Origin: an uncultured Ruminococcus sp.
GTDB lineage: Bacteria > Bacillota > Clostridia > Oscillospirales > Acutalibacteraceae
Length of the DNA: 6,161 nucleotides
Direction: 5' to 3'
NCBI GenBank assembly: GCA_946055445.1
Contig: CAMGGF010000080.1
Span: 1-6,161, forward strand
The notes under the pieces are model-generated. The model ran no database searches, was not told the origin of the DNA, and saw nothing but the letters and a program-made list of their open reading frames with translations. Shown piece after piece: positions 6,034-6,161 of this stretch (its first letter is position 1; every line of letters starts with the position of its first letter). A program made the translations under genes and the position numbers.

Positions 6034-6161
6034 ATGGCATATCATATTTCCGACGATTGCATCTCCTGCGGCGCTTGCGCGGCAGAATGCCCGGTTGAGG
6101 CGATTTCCGAAGGGGACAGCAAATATGTTATCGACGCAGACACTTGCATCGATTGCGGCAG
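6034..6161 (+). CDS. 4Fe-4S ferredoxin (clostridial 2[4Fe-4S] type), 3' end outside the window
   Basis: The visible 42 codons read as a small ferredoxin: MAYHISDDCISCGACAAECP, with Cys9, Cys12, Cys15 and Cys19 in CxxCxxCxxxCP spacing, then VEAISEG, and the start of a second cluster motif, CIDCG (Cys38, Cys41), at the edge. Whole proteins of this type are about 55-60 residues, so roughly the last quarter is missing. It acts as a soluble low-potential electron carrier in anaerobic metabolism, for example with pyruvate:ferredoxin oxidoreductase and hydrogenases. GGGAGGT ends seven bases before the ATG, giving a strong ribosome binding site. Its own promoter separates it from ricT, and strong translation signals fit an abundant protein. 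Confidence 0.93.
   Translation, partial: MAYHISDDCISCGACAAECPVEAISEGDSKYVIDADTCIDCG

Overview
The window looks like a chromosomal segment from an anaerobic, endospore-forming-lineage Firmicute, most likely class Clostridia and perhaps Oscillospiraceae/Ruminococcaceae-like. The evidence is a SpoIID-type sporulation gene, a darA-holB-ricT cluster typical of Firmicutes, a small 2[4Fe-4S]-type ferredoxin, strong AGGAGG-type ribosome binding sites and moderately GC-rich codon use. The taxon is inferred from gene content and protein flavour; no search was run.

Layout. At the left edge (1-376, minus strand) is the 5' part of a SpoIID-like septal peptidoglycan lytic transglycosylase gene, cut by the window end. 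It diverges from everything else across a 142-base intergenic region. That region holds a good sigma-A-type promoter facing right, a near-palindrome that places a -10-like hexamer on each strand, a small hairpin and a strong Shine-Dalgarno. Rightward from 519 to 5967 run six closely packed plus-strand genes: citrate synthase (gltA), an uncharacterised eight-helix membrane protein, an AEC-family (auxin efflux carrier) organic-anion transporter, the cyclic-di-AMP receptor DarA, DNA polymerase III delta prime (holB) and the PSP1-domain, cysteine-rich RicT/YaaT. Gaps are 20, 7, 30, -4 and 20 bases. I see no terminator hairpin between them, so they probably form one transcript. After ricT a new promoter with an extended -10 drives a ferredoxin gene that runs off the right edge.

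Functionally the run joins two modules. The first is central carbon metabolism (citrate synthase, a candidate organic-acid carrier and an unknown membrane protein). The second is the housekeeping/signalling block darA-holB-ricT, which in Bacillus subtilis sits in the order tmk-darA-yaaR-holB-ricT. Here tmk and yaaR are absent from the expected upstream positions and the carbon genes stand in their place. Apart from the unknown membrane protein and this arrangement, the window is conventional. I found no mobile element, CRISPR array, tRNA/rRNA gene or clear evidence of an undescribed system.
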